NCBI RefSeq assembly: GCF_004216775.1 | Contig: NZ_SGXF01000001.1 | Location: 422,828-486,827, forward strand | Length of the DNA stretch: 64,000 nt | Origin: Cuneatibacter caecimuris | GTDB taxonomy: Bacteria; Bacillota; Clostridia; Lachnospirales; Lachnospiraceae | Direction: 5' to 3' | Part shown: in pieces, positions 1 to 6,403 of the stretch | Position numbering within the stretch: position 1 is the first letter of the stretch | Layout of the letters: every line of letters starts with the position of its first letter | Position numbers and translations under genes: made by a program | The notes under the pieces: generated by a model | What the model was told of the DNA's origin: nothing | What the model saw: the letters and a program-made list of their open reading frames with translations, nothing else | Database searches by the model: none

Positions 1-141
1 ATTCCTTTTAAACGCAGAATATTTCTGCCAGCTCAGAAGCCCCGCCACTGAGGCAGAAAGCAGAATCACCAGAATCACCAGGACCACAATCAATTCCACT
101 GTTGTAAAACCGCTGCTGCGCGTACGTTTATTTTTCATCAT
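1..141 (-). CDS. Prepilin-type protein, N-terminal part (runs off window)
   Basis: Only the first 47 codons are inside the window. They encode a short basic leader followed by SGFTTVELIVVLVIL, the type IV prepilin motif: cleavage after Gly, N-methylated Phe, and Glu at mature position 5, leading into a hydrophobic helix. Such proteins are processed by a prepilin peptidase and assembled into pili, pseudopili or DNA-uptake fibres at the membrane. Two adjacent ATG codons lie at 141 and 138; GGGAG sits a few bases upstream and fits either. The gene follows another prepilin gene (211-1080) on the same strand, suggesting a pilin cluster that continues to the left. The pilus subtype cannot be told from this fragment. 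Confidence 0.8.
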   Translation of the reverse strand, partial: MMKNKRTRSSGFTTVELIVVLVILVILLSASVAGLLSWQKYSAFKRN

Positions 142-210
142 GAATTCTTCTCCCTGATCCGCCAGTCTGCGCCCCTGAAGGCTCCCTCCCTGTTCCGGCA
201 GCAGGAAGCA

Positions 211-1080
211 TCAGCCCGCAGGAGTCTTGACCTCTACCCAATCCCATGAGGCTCCCGGCTTCTCTCCTATATTATTCCGCGACGCCACATATGCCTTTCC
301 CGCGGCTTCATCATAGTAAAAATCACCCTTGTTATTTTTCCCCGGCTCCAGTGTGGCGGCTGTGAATACCGTTACAGCATTGAAATCATGTATCTTCAGG
401 AAATTTGCCGGTGGGACATTGGACTGAATTATTGTACAGTTTTCCGGATTCTTCACATATTCCCGGGTTATTTCCGCTGTCGTCACCGCAATAATCAAAG
501 AATTATTCCTATCAATATACATATCTCCACGCTGTATTGTCTTACTCCATGCTGCCTCTGTCAGATATCTCACCAGCTCTTCCCAACTGCCTGCCACCGC
601 TTCCACTTCATGCTTCGGGCCCTCCTCTTCCGTCTCGGACTCCGGAGGATTTTCTTCTGTGTCCGGAATGATCGGAGGCTCTGTTTCCGGTACAGACGGC
701 AGCACAGGCTTTGACACCTGGCTTTCGCCGCTCACCACCTGTTCTGTTCCCTGAAAACTATCCCCATGGATGCTGCACCGGACACCCCAGTCCCCGTCTC
801 CATCCAGGACTGCGGAATAAATTCCGCCGGAGGGGCAGGCTATCCTGTCTCTCCACTCGTCAATCACTGTTTCCAAAAGGCGTTCAGGGTCAGCAATCTT
901 TTCTGTACTCCAATGCATCAAAAAAGCTTTCCTGTTTACGCCGCACTCCTTTTCTTTGCTGCTGTCAATATATCCCAGAAGAGCCGGCGTCATTATAGCT
1001 GCCAGGATCGCAAGAATCACCAGGATCACAATCAGCTCCACCAGTGTAAAGCCATTGCTGTTTTTCATTTTGTCTGTCAT
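211..1080 (-). CDS. Prepilin-type N-terminal cleavage/methylation protein
   Basis: A 289-residue protein that begins with a short leader ending NG, then FTLVELIVILVILAIL, a textbook prepilin processing site with Glu at mature position 5 and one hydrophobic helix (about residues 11-32). The C-terminal globular part has a Pro/Glu/Thr-rich linker around residues 115-155 and then a small beta-rich domain. The start at 1080 is preceded by AGGTG at suitable spacing. It should be inserted in the membrane, cleaved by prepilin peptidase and packed as a pilin or minor pseudopilin. The long acidic linker is unusual for a major pilin, so a minor or adhesive subunit is more likely. It lies directly upstream of the partial prepilin gene at 1-141. 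Confidence 0.85.
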   Translation of the reverse strand: MTDKMKNSNGFTLVELIVILVILAILAAIMTPALLGYIDSSKEKECGVNRKAFLMHWSTEKIADPERLLETVIDEWRDRIACPSGGIYSAVLDGDGDWGVRCSIHGDSFQGTEQVVSGESQVSKPVLPSVPETEPPIIPDTEENPPESETEEEGPKHEVEAVAGSWEELVRYLTEAAWSKTIQRGDMYIDRNNSLIIAVTTAEITREYVKNPENCTIIQSNVPPANFLKIHDFNAVTVFTAATLEPGKNNKGDFYYDEAAGKAYVASRNNIGEKPGASWDWVEVKTPAG

Positions 1081-1104
1081 TATTCACCTGCATATGTGCT
1101 GTCA

Positions 1105-1746
1105 TCAATTGTTAATTACCGTTGAAAGCGCTCGCTTAGGCTGATACCGATTGGAGAATTCCAGTTTTGCTGCCTTTGAGTACTGCTTAACAAATTGCAG
1201 TTTAGATTCTGAGTATCCGTTCGGCGCCCCATTGGAAATGCGCTGTATTCTGCCTTGTTCAATATTGCTTAATATTTCTTTCTTTAGCGCTCCATATTCA
1301 GCAGCCACATCAGGATGAGCCATCAGATAGTCTCTGAAATATAATTCATCCCAATTCCCCAAATATCTGATATGCAGATGATACACCTTTTCCGCATCCC
1401 CATCAACAGAATAGCCTTTGCCCAACAATAACTTCATAGGATCTTCGAAACGCAGAAAAATCTCTTCACCATATCCCAGGGATTTCAACTGTTTTGTTAA
1501 CTTTGTGACATTACAGCAGCCGTCAATTTCCATTAGAATATCTATGGTGGGTTTTGCAGTTAAACCCTCCACGGCGCTGCTTCCAATATGATTCAGCCTT
1601 ACCACATATTCCGAATCCACAGTATTTAATATGCTTTGTATTTCTTCCTGGTACCAATCTTTATAGTCCGGATTATATTCTTTTAAAATTATTGGAAATG
1701 TTTTCTTAAATTCATCTGCCGATAATTCAGACACTCTTTTCTTCAC
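1105..1746 (-). CDS. GrpB family protein (UPF0157, nucleotidyltransferase fold)
   Basis: A 213-residue protein with the family hallmark HIGSSAVEGLTAKPTIDI at about residues 55-72, followed by a downstream hydrophobic/aromatic core (GYSVDGDAEKVYHLHI) typical of GrpB/UPF0157. The family has a nucleotidyltransferase-like fold; its reaction is not well defined, and some members are fused to dephospho-CoA kinase. The likely start is GTG at 1746 with AGAGG eight bases upstream. A family-sized N-terminus argues against truncation. It sits between prepilin genes but has no obvious functional tie to them. Family assignment is firm, function unknown. Confidence 0.85.
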   Translation of the reverse strand: MKKRVSELSADEFKKTFPIILKEYNPDYKDWYQEEIQSILNTVDSEYVVRLNHIGSSAVEGLTAKPTIDILMEIDGCCNVTKLTKQLKSLGYGEEIFLRFEDPMKLLLGKGYSVDGDAEKVYHLHIRYLGNWDELYFRDYLMAHPDVAAEYGALKKEILSNIEQGRIQRISNGAPNGYSESKLQFVKQYSKAAKLEFSNRYQPKRALSTVINN

Positions 1747-1801
1747 TCTATATCCTCTCTTCCGCCGTTACCGTAATAAGGCGGCTCTCTTCAATAGCTA
1801 A

Positions 1802-1810
1802 ATTATATCA
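1802..1810 (-). promoter_or_regulatory. Extended -10 element upstream of the GrpB gene
   Basis: On the minus strand TATAAT is preceded by TGA, an extended -10 pattern, about 55 bases upstream of the GTG start at 1746. No good -35 was found at 17 bp. This is a plausible promoter for the GrpB gene and perhaps the two prepilin genes after it. Confidence 0.35.
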
Positions 1811-2011
1811 CAGCATCCCCAACTCTTCCACCTCATTCTTCAAATTGAGAATCCTATTTAAAATGATACTTGATAATTCCCTGATCTATATTAGAAAATG
1901 CCTGCTTATTCTGAAGAAAGCTTTTTTGCATTATTCTGTTATTTTTCATTATATTCTCCGCCATAAGGGAAGTCAACTCTTTGGCTTTTTTAGAACAACT
2001 AAAAAACATTT

Positions 2012-2040
2012 TTGACAGCAGTTCCAGGATATGTTATATT
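2012..2040 (+). promoter_or_regulatory. Sigma-A promoter of the plus-strand prepilin gene
   Basis: TTGACA (2012-2017), a 17-bp spacer and TATATT (2035-2040) form a near-consensus housekeeping promoter. It lies about 33 bases before the preferred ATG at 2073, giving a short leader. Confidence 0.7.
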
Positions 2041-2072
2041 AGATGTAGAAATATTGGGAAGGGAGAATGAAT

Positions 2073-2936
2073 ATGTCCGGCAGAAAAGAAAGTCAGAAAA
2101 AGGGCTTTACACTGGTGGAACTAATTGTGGTTTTGGTGATTCTGGCCATTCTGGCCGCAATCCTTGTTCCCGCCCTATTGAGATATATCGATAAGGCAAA
2201 AAGCGCGGAAGCCGTCCTGTCCTGCCGCCAGCTGGTCAATTCTTCCCAGGCTGTGGCAACAGCGCTCTATGCAAAATATCCGGTCAATGAGGTGGGCGAA
2301 GCCATCAACAGCGCGGATCAAAAAGACGAGGTGAAAAAGCTGGCGGACGTGCCCGGCAGCCTTGTAGGCGATATCTTTATCGATACCGGCAAAGTATCCC
2401 GCCTCATCTACAGGCATTCAGACAACACTGTGGTGGTATATGATGTCACGCAAAATCCAGTGTATCAGATTGATCCGGAGGCCACTTCTTCTATTTCTGC
2501 TGTGGAGCAGGCAATCCGTAACGGAAATCAGGACGCTTCCGATCTGCATGCCAATGGAAACCGTTATCCCGGAAGAGAGTCTGTGATCGCGGAAATGGTT
2601 AAAAACGGCGGGCTTCTGGCGGTGGACAGCTACCAGAAACGGGGAACCGTTTATCAGAATGATTCAGATCAGCTCTACTGGAGGCCGTATTATATAGATA
2701 TCACAAATCCCCAGTCATTCCTTTTTGCCAATACCGGCAATACTGGTCATGCCAAATGGGAGGCCAAGCTGGTGTACTATAATGGAAGCATCTATCAGAG
2801 CACGAAAAAAGACGCCAATGGGAATTATATTGGCATCAGTATTGCCAGTGTCTCAAATACTAAGAACGGCGGTATTTCAGATATTTCTCAGCTGCCGGAT
2901 TGGCTGACCGCTAATGGATTTGTGAAGGTGAAATAG
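2073..2936 (+). CDS. Prepilin-type protein, divergent from the other two
   Basis: A 287-residue protein with leader MSGRKESQKKG and the mature start FTLVELIVVLVILAIL, the type IV prepilin signature with Glu5 and a hydrophobic helix running to about residue 34. The C-terminal region is about 250 residues and Tyr/Asn/Ser rich, with sequences such as VYQNDSDQLYW and YYNGSIYQST that suggest a beta-structured exposed domain. ATG at 2073 is preferred over the in-frame ATG at 2067, because GGGAG at 2061-2065 is seven bases from 2073 but only one from 2067. It has its own near-consensus promoter and ends at a strong bidirectional hairpin. Length well above a classic major pilin suggests a minor or surface-exposed subunit. 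Confidence 0.88.
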   Translation: MSGRKESQKKGFTLVELIVVLVILAILAAILVPALLRYIDKAKSAEAVLSCRQLVNSSQAVATALYAKYPVNEVGEAINSADQKDEVKKLADVPGSLVGDIFIDTGKVSRLIYRHSDNTVVVYDVTQNPVYQIDPEATSSISAVEQAIRNGNQDASDLHANGNRYPGRESVIAEMVKNGGLLAVDSYQKRGTVYQNDSDQLYWRPYYIDITNPQSFLFANTGNTGHAKWEAKLVYYNGSIYQSTKKDANGNYIGISIASVSNTKNGGISDISQLPDWLTANGFVKVK

Positions 2937-2947
2937 GAATGCTCCTT

Positions 2948-2997
2948 TATGTGATAAAAAGCCTTCAAGTTTTCCCTTGAAGGCTTTTTATCACATA
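2948..2997. terminator. Bidirectional rho-independent terminator
   Basis: A perfect 22-bp inverted repeat (2948-2969 and 2976-2997) with a 6-base loop lies between two convergent genes, the prepilin (ends 2936) and the MFS gene (ends 3009). A/T-rich tracts on both sides let it work in both directions. Confidence 0.9.
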
Positions 2998-3008
2998 ATT
3001 GTTATATT

Positions 3009-4304
3009 CTACAGCTCATTAAATGTATATTTTTTCAGAATCTTTCTAAACACAATGCAGATAACCGCACCTGCTGCTCCTAGTACAAACATCATGACAG
3101 CGGCCCCGGAACCTTTGCCGGATCCAAATAAAAAAACCAGCAATCCACTGCTCCCCTGATCTGCCATGACTGGTTCCCAAATCTGATCTACAAGCACACC
3201 TCCCAGGAAAAATCCAATGGGTATTGTGAAAAACTGCAGCGTGTTCCGGCAGGAATACACCCGGCCCTGCATTTCTAAAGGAATCGTAGTCCTCAGAATC
3301 ACATCCAGATTCGCATTCATAATCGGGACCACCAGCCAGCCAAGGATCTGCCCCAGACACCAAAGCACAGGTATCCTGGTAAATGCCAGGAGGAAATTCT
3401 CAATTGTAAGCGAAAACAGCATAGTGCCGGTGATCACCCCGATCCTGTTCTTCGGTTTCGGAAGCGCCGTGACAATCAGACTACCGATTAATGTAGCGAT
3501 TCCCGCACAGGAAGTGACAATTCCCAATACTGTTTCCCCGCCCTTTGGTCTTGGCAGCACATAGGCCGGCAGCGTTGCATCAAATGCGGAAGCCACCAGG
3601 TTTACACTTGATAAAAATAAAATCAAGCTCAAAATCAACGGGTTTTTCTTTAAGTAACGAAGGCCAGCTTTTGATGCGGCTAAAAGAGGTTCTTTCCCGG
3701 ATTCTCCCTTTCTGGCGCTTGCCCCAGCAGCTCCCGGGATCTTCACAAAGAAAAACAAGGACAAAAATGCAAGGGTAAATGTAGATAAATCCACTAAAAT
3801 AATAATGTCCATACCTGCTGCCGCAAACAAAGCCGTAGCCAGTACCGGATGCATAATTGTCACAACAGACTGAGACAGGGACCGCAGCCCACTGGTTCTC
3901 TGGTACTCTTCTCTGGGTATGATCAGCGTCATAGCCACATCTGAGGCAGGCTGCTGAACTGTGTTCATCAGACCGCTGACTGCATTCAGCACATATAAAT
4001 GTACAGGGCACAGCAAGTCCATTTTCAGCAGCACCAACACTGTTACCGTTGTGCAGGCTGCGAAGGTATCGCTGAAAAGCATAATTTTCTTTTTATCCCA
4101 TCTATCGCTCAACGCACCAGCAAAGATGCTCATGAGCACATATGGCGCGTAAGAACAGATTGATAAAAATGCCATCTGCAGAGCAGAACCTGTTTTCTGA
4201 TAAAGCCACAGGGTCAATGCAAAATTGGTCATTGCACTCCCCAGCTGTGACAGAGATTGCGTGCTCCATAGTACAAAAAATGTTTTTAATTTATGTTTTT
4301 TCAT
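3009..4304 (-). CDS. MFS transporter, macrolide-efflux-like exporter
   Basis: A 431-residue protein with about 12 hydrophobic segments and a typical MFS start (TFFVLWSTQSLSQLGSAM), then the loop DRWDKKKIMLFSD between helices 2 and 3, matching the MFS loop 2-3 motif. This arrangement fits proton-driven drug exporters of the MefA/Cmr-like group; substrate cannot be read from sequence. ATG at 4304 is chosen because AAAGGAG sits about eight bases upstream; a longer open frame to 4412 has no ribosome site and overlaps a leader peptide. Upstream lie a promoter (4581-4609), the leader peptide (4387-4425) and two mutually exclusive hairpins, so expression is probably controlled by ribosome stalling, as in other antibiotic-inducible genes. 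The regulatory model is inference. Confidence 0.85.
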   Translation of the reverse strand: MKKHKLKTFFVLWSTQSLSQLGSAMTNFALTLWLYQKTGSALQMAFLSICSYAPYVLMSIFAGALSDRWDKKKIMLFSDTFAACTTVTVLVLLKMDLLCPVHLYVLNAVSGLMNTVQQPASDVAMTLIIPREEYQRTSGLRSLSQSVVTIMHPVLATALFAAAGMDIIILVDLSTFTLAFLSLFFFVKIPGAAGASARKGESGKEPLLAASKAGLRYLKKNPLILSLILFLSSVNLVASAFDATLPAYVLPRPKGGETVLGIVTSCAGIATLIGSLIVTALPKPKNRIGVITGTMLFSLTIENFLLAFTRIPVLWCLGQILGWLVVPIMNANLDVILRTTIPLEMQGRVYSCRNTLQFFTIPIGFFLGGVLVDQIWEPVMADQGSSGLLVFLFGSGKGSGAAVMMFVLGAAGAVICIVFRKILKKYTFNEL

Positions 4305-4309
4305 TTTAA

Positions 4310-4399
4310 CTTTGCTCCTTTGATTTTTATAAATTTTCATCAAGGTGCAAAGTCCGAGGACGAATTCATTCCTCCATGCAATGTCCTCAACCTTTGCAC
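4310..4399 (-). promoter_or_regulatory. Translational attenuator of the MFS gene
   Basis: Three segments can pair in two exclusive ways. GTGCAAAG (minus strand, 4392-4399) pairs with CTTTGCAC (4345-4352), reinforced by GAGGAC (4383-4388) with GTCCTC (4356-4361). Alternatively the middle segment pairs with GCAAAG (4310-4315), and TTGAT (4339-4343) with ATCAA (4320-4324). The second hairpin encloses the AAGGAG ribosome site of the MFS gene. The first segment overlaps the end of the leader ORF, so the position of a ribosome on the leader should decide which form wins. Confidence 0.65.
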
Positions 4400-4425
4400 G
4401 GAGCTTCTGCAATCATCAATATCAT
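4387..4425 (-). CDS. 12-residue leader peptide of the MFS attenuator
   Basis: A short ORF encoding MILMIAEAPCKG starts at ATG 4425, with a perfect AGGAGG about eight bases upstream. It stops at TGA 4387-4389, inside the 5' strand of the attenuator stem. Its position between a promoter and alternating hairpins matches leader peptides that control erm and mef genes. The peptide sequence is not one I recognise, so the inducing compound is unknown. Confidence 0.6.
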   Translation of the reverse strand: MILMIAEAPCKG

Positions 4426-4580
4426 CTTTTGTTCCTCCTTTTAGACTGTTATTTATTCATCCCGGCATCAAAATCAATAATACTCAATAGCCGGGTGACT
4501 TTAGATGGAACCGGCAGTTCTCGCCGGCAATACGGGATTTTAGCATTTGTAAATCAAAAATACATACGTTTTGTTAACTC

Positions 4581-4609
4581 ATAGTACAGCAAAGCCAGTG
4601 CATTGTCAA
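4581..4609 (-). promoter_or_regulatory. Promoter of the leader peptide-MFS transcript
   Basis: On the minus strand TTGACA (4609-4604), a 17-bp spacer and TACTAT (4586-4581). The transcript would have roughly 150 bases before the leader peptide. That stretch has two further small inverted repeats: CCGGC with GCCGG at about 4510-4528, and CCCGGC with GCCGGG at about 4462-4495. Confidence 0.6.
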
Positions 4610-4743
4610 TATAATGAACTGGTTTTACAAAACTGTCTCATATATCTTTCATTGAATTTGAGCTTTCAATAAAATATGTGGAATTTTGTTTTAACACCCT
4701 ATGTCCTCCTTGTACCAAGGCCACTACAAATTTTTTCTCTTTG

Positions 4744-5025
4744 TTAAAAAAGGGCAGTTTCCTGTCCTTTAATCACCATGATGCCCCGGCAAAAGATAAT
4801 GAAAACTACCTTATTCTCTACCACATAAAAAACTTGAAATTTTTCATCTACACGTCGGCTTTAAAACCCAGCCAAGTTGCCTTTCAATGGCTCTGGCTTT
4901 ACTATCCTATCCAACAGATTCCGGCATATTTGTTTTACACGCTAATTTATTCGTTTCTGCATCTTTTTGTCCTGTCCCTGCCTATGCAGATAATCTTCCC
5001 ATGCATCAAAATCCTACTGTGTCAC
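4744..5025 (-). pseudogene. Decayed Txe/YoeB-family mRNA-interferase toxin
   Basis: One minus-strand frame keeps the family landmarks in order: DFDAWEDYLHRQGQDKKMQK near the start, then KPEPLKGNLAGF, then SRRVDEKFQVFYVVENKVV. These match the YoeB pattern (AWEDYLYWQ.QDKKT.KRIN ... KPEPLKG.L.GFWSRR). In-frame stops interrupt it after KRIN and after LAGF, where the conserved Trp should be. A further stop lies close to the start, and the natural C-terminus is blurred. It directly follows a decayed DinJ/RelB antitoxin. A ribosome-dependent RNase toxin is therefore inferred to have been lost here. Decay in both genes argues against sequencing error. Confidence 0.75.
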
Positions 5026-5039
5026 CCTTATCTGCAGTA

Positions 5040-5286
5040 TTATTTCTCTATCAATTTATGCTCGGCTGCATTCAGCCTTCCTACTTTGTAGTCCTCTATT
5101 TTTTCTCCAGATACTTTATATTTCATTCGAAATAAAATGGGTATGCGGATTATTCAATGGGTATACGCCGCTTTCTGGCAACTATTTAATAAGAAATTGG
5201 CAGCCGCTTACATACTCAAACCAATATCATCTGATGTCTGCTCTGCCCTACGCTCCATCATCAACGGGTTAACTAATCTGTGCCAT
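5040..5286 (-). pseudogene. Decayed RelB/DinJ-family antitoxin
   Basis: ATG at 5286 has GGGAG at good spacing and opens with MAQIS, then a stop, then PVDDG. After a frameshift comes RRAEQTSDDIGLSM, and the C-terminal frame reads EKIEDYKVGRLNAAEHKLIE. These correspond to the DinJ landmarks MAQISLRVDD, AEQ..DDIGLSMSAAI and the terminal EH.LIE. At least three stops and one frameshift inactivate it. It sits just upstream of the YoeB remnant, so the pair is a dead type II toxin-antitoxin operon of the DinJ-YoeB arrangement. Confidence 0.75.
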
Positions 5287-5629
5287 AATTTCACTCCCTT
5301 CTTTATAACTCTATTATTCTATATCGAGCAGCAAAATACTTGCATTTTCTTTGACAAATGTTTTTCATGATTTAATGTTCCTGTTTATTCGTATTTATGG
5401 GTAAATAACTAATTTATATGAAGTGTTAAACTTTCTTACCATATCATCAAAATTTTTCAACACCATCTACGTTACCTACAGGCTCTGTAAATCATTTATT
5501 CTATCTAAATTCTTCTCATAAAAGGCGGCAACTTCTGAGGCTCATAGGTTTGCAAATAAGTCAATTCAAATCCATTTTTTTCTCATAGCATGACGGGGAC
5601 CGGATCAGATACTGTTATCATATAAGGAC
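5287..5629. other. AT-rich stretch without a recognisable gene
   Basis: Low-GC sequence between the dead antitoxin and the first decayed CRISPR-like repeat. No convincing ORF or RNA is visible. A short minus-strand fragment reading PYEPQKLPPFYEKNLDRIND (about 5485-5550) could be a remnant of another gene, but I cannot place it. Confidence 0.4.
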
Positions 5630-5662
5630 ATATCAATTCTTACCCTCCTCGCGAAGGATAAT
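5630..5662 (-). repeat. Isolated degenerate CRISPR-like repeat
   Basis: A 33-base segment matches about 25 of 33 positions of the repeat at 6075-6107, including the core CTCGCGAAGG. It is about 345 bases from the main remnant, separated by a small gene, so it may mark the former extent of the array. Confidence 0.45.
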
Positions 5663-5740
5663 CTGTGTGGTTTTAAGTCTGCGATCACGTAAAAACAATA
5701 CCCAAGACCTGCTTACGCGCTTATTTTACTTTTGCCATGC

Positions 5741-5920
5741 TTACTTTTTCCTTATATCGTAGTGAGTTCTCAGAACGCTTTTGCTCAATCCCATCTTTTG
5801 AACCAAGGACATAATATATTCCCGGGATTCAGGATCATATTCTGCATTTTCCATGCTGTGTTCAGCCAAATACATCACCAAACCGTTTGCAGTTTTTACT
5901 TTTTTCAGTTTCTCATCCAT
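5741..5920 (-). CDS. Small protein of unknown function (59 aa)
   Basis: ATG at 5920 has GGAGG seven bases upstream and opens a 59-residue, charged, probably helical protein: MDEKLKKVKTANGLVMYLAE at the start and SKSVLRTHYDIRKK at the end. A longer frame back to GTG 6007 overlaps the last CRISPR repeat and lacks a ribosome site, so it was not used. No family is recognised. It lies inside a region of decayed mobile or defence genes, between two CRISPR-like repeats. It could be an intact cargo gene or the surviving piece of a larger one. Confidence 0.5.
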   Translation of the reverse strand: MDEKLKKVKTANGLVMYLAEHSMENAEYDPESREYIMSLVQKMGLSKSVLRTHYDIRKK

Positions 5921-6006
5921 CTGATAACCTCCGAATACACTTGTATAAACTGCAGTCCTTCTCCCAGCGTAATTCAGTTTTCTCAAAAAATCGACAATAA
6001 CCTTCA

Positions 6007-6173
6007 CTTACTATCCATATCCTTCTCGCGAAGGGTGACGTTGTCATGCTAAAAAGCATCACCGCTGATAGCATATTTCAATCCACACCCTTCTCGCGAA
6101 GGGTGACCGATTTCTTCTGGCTTTGTCAGCAGTATCATCTATTTCAATCCACACCCTTCTCGCAAAGGGTGAC
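6007..6173 (-). CRISPR. Remnant type I-C-like CRISPR array (3 repeats, 2 spacers)
   Basis: Three 33-base repeats lie at 6141-6173, 6075-6107 and 6007-6039. Spacers of 33 and 35 bases occupy 6108-6140 and 6040-6074. Read on the minus strand the repeat starts GTCACCC, has a short palindrome (ACCCTTC/GAAGGGT) and ends GTGGATTGAAAT, the hallmark of type I-C repeats. The first two copies differ at one base; the third has lost its 3' half, as terminal repeats usually do. No cas gene is in the window, so the array is probably orphaned and inactive. Confidence 0.75.
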
Positions 6174-6299
6174 AGCAAACATGCTCACATTTTTCATATC
6201 ATTCCCCCAAAAACTTAACAATATCACTAATCAATTCTATCTCTCCATAAAGTATCCCTTCAATACTCCCCTGAAAAAGTGAATTTACCACATCCTCCC

Positions 6300-6356
6300 G
6301 GTGCGAATCCCCCAGGGATTTTATGGGCGCTTCCGGTTCGCACCTGAAAAATCCCT
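6300..6356. repeat. Overlapping inverted repeats (pseudoknot-like order)
   Basis: GGTGCGAA (6300-6307) pairs with TTCGCACC (6337-6344), while AGGGATTTT (6314-6322) pairs with AAAATCCCT (6348-6356). The a-b-a'-b' order would form an H-type pseudoknot or two exclusive hairpins. It lies just downstream of the glycosidase gene (ends 6404) and may be its 3' structure or a small mobile repeat. Confidence 0.5.
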
Positions 6357-6403
6357 CGTAACGGTTTCCATTTTGTAACCTCTTACATCTTATTTCACAG
6401 AAC

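Noticed and set aside
4678-5091. Plus-strand 137-residue ORF
   Set aside because: It is antisense to the decayed YoeB gene, with no ribosome site and poor coding character.
5921-6007. GTG start at 6007 for the small protein
   Set aside because: It would lie in the terminal CRISPR repeat with no ribosome site; ATG 5920 has GGAGG.
6007-6173. Functional CRISPR-Cas system
   Set aside because: No cas gene in the window, few repeats, and one repeat degraded.
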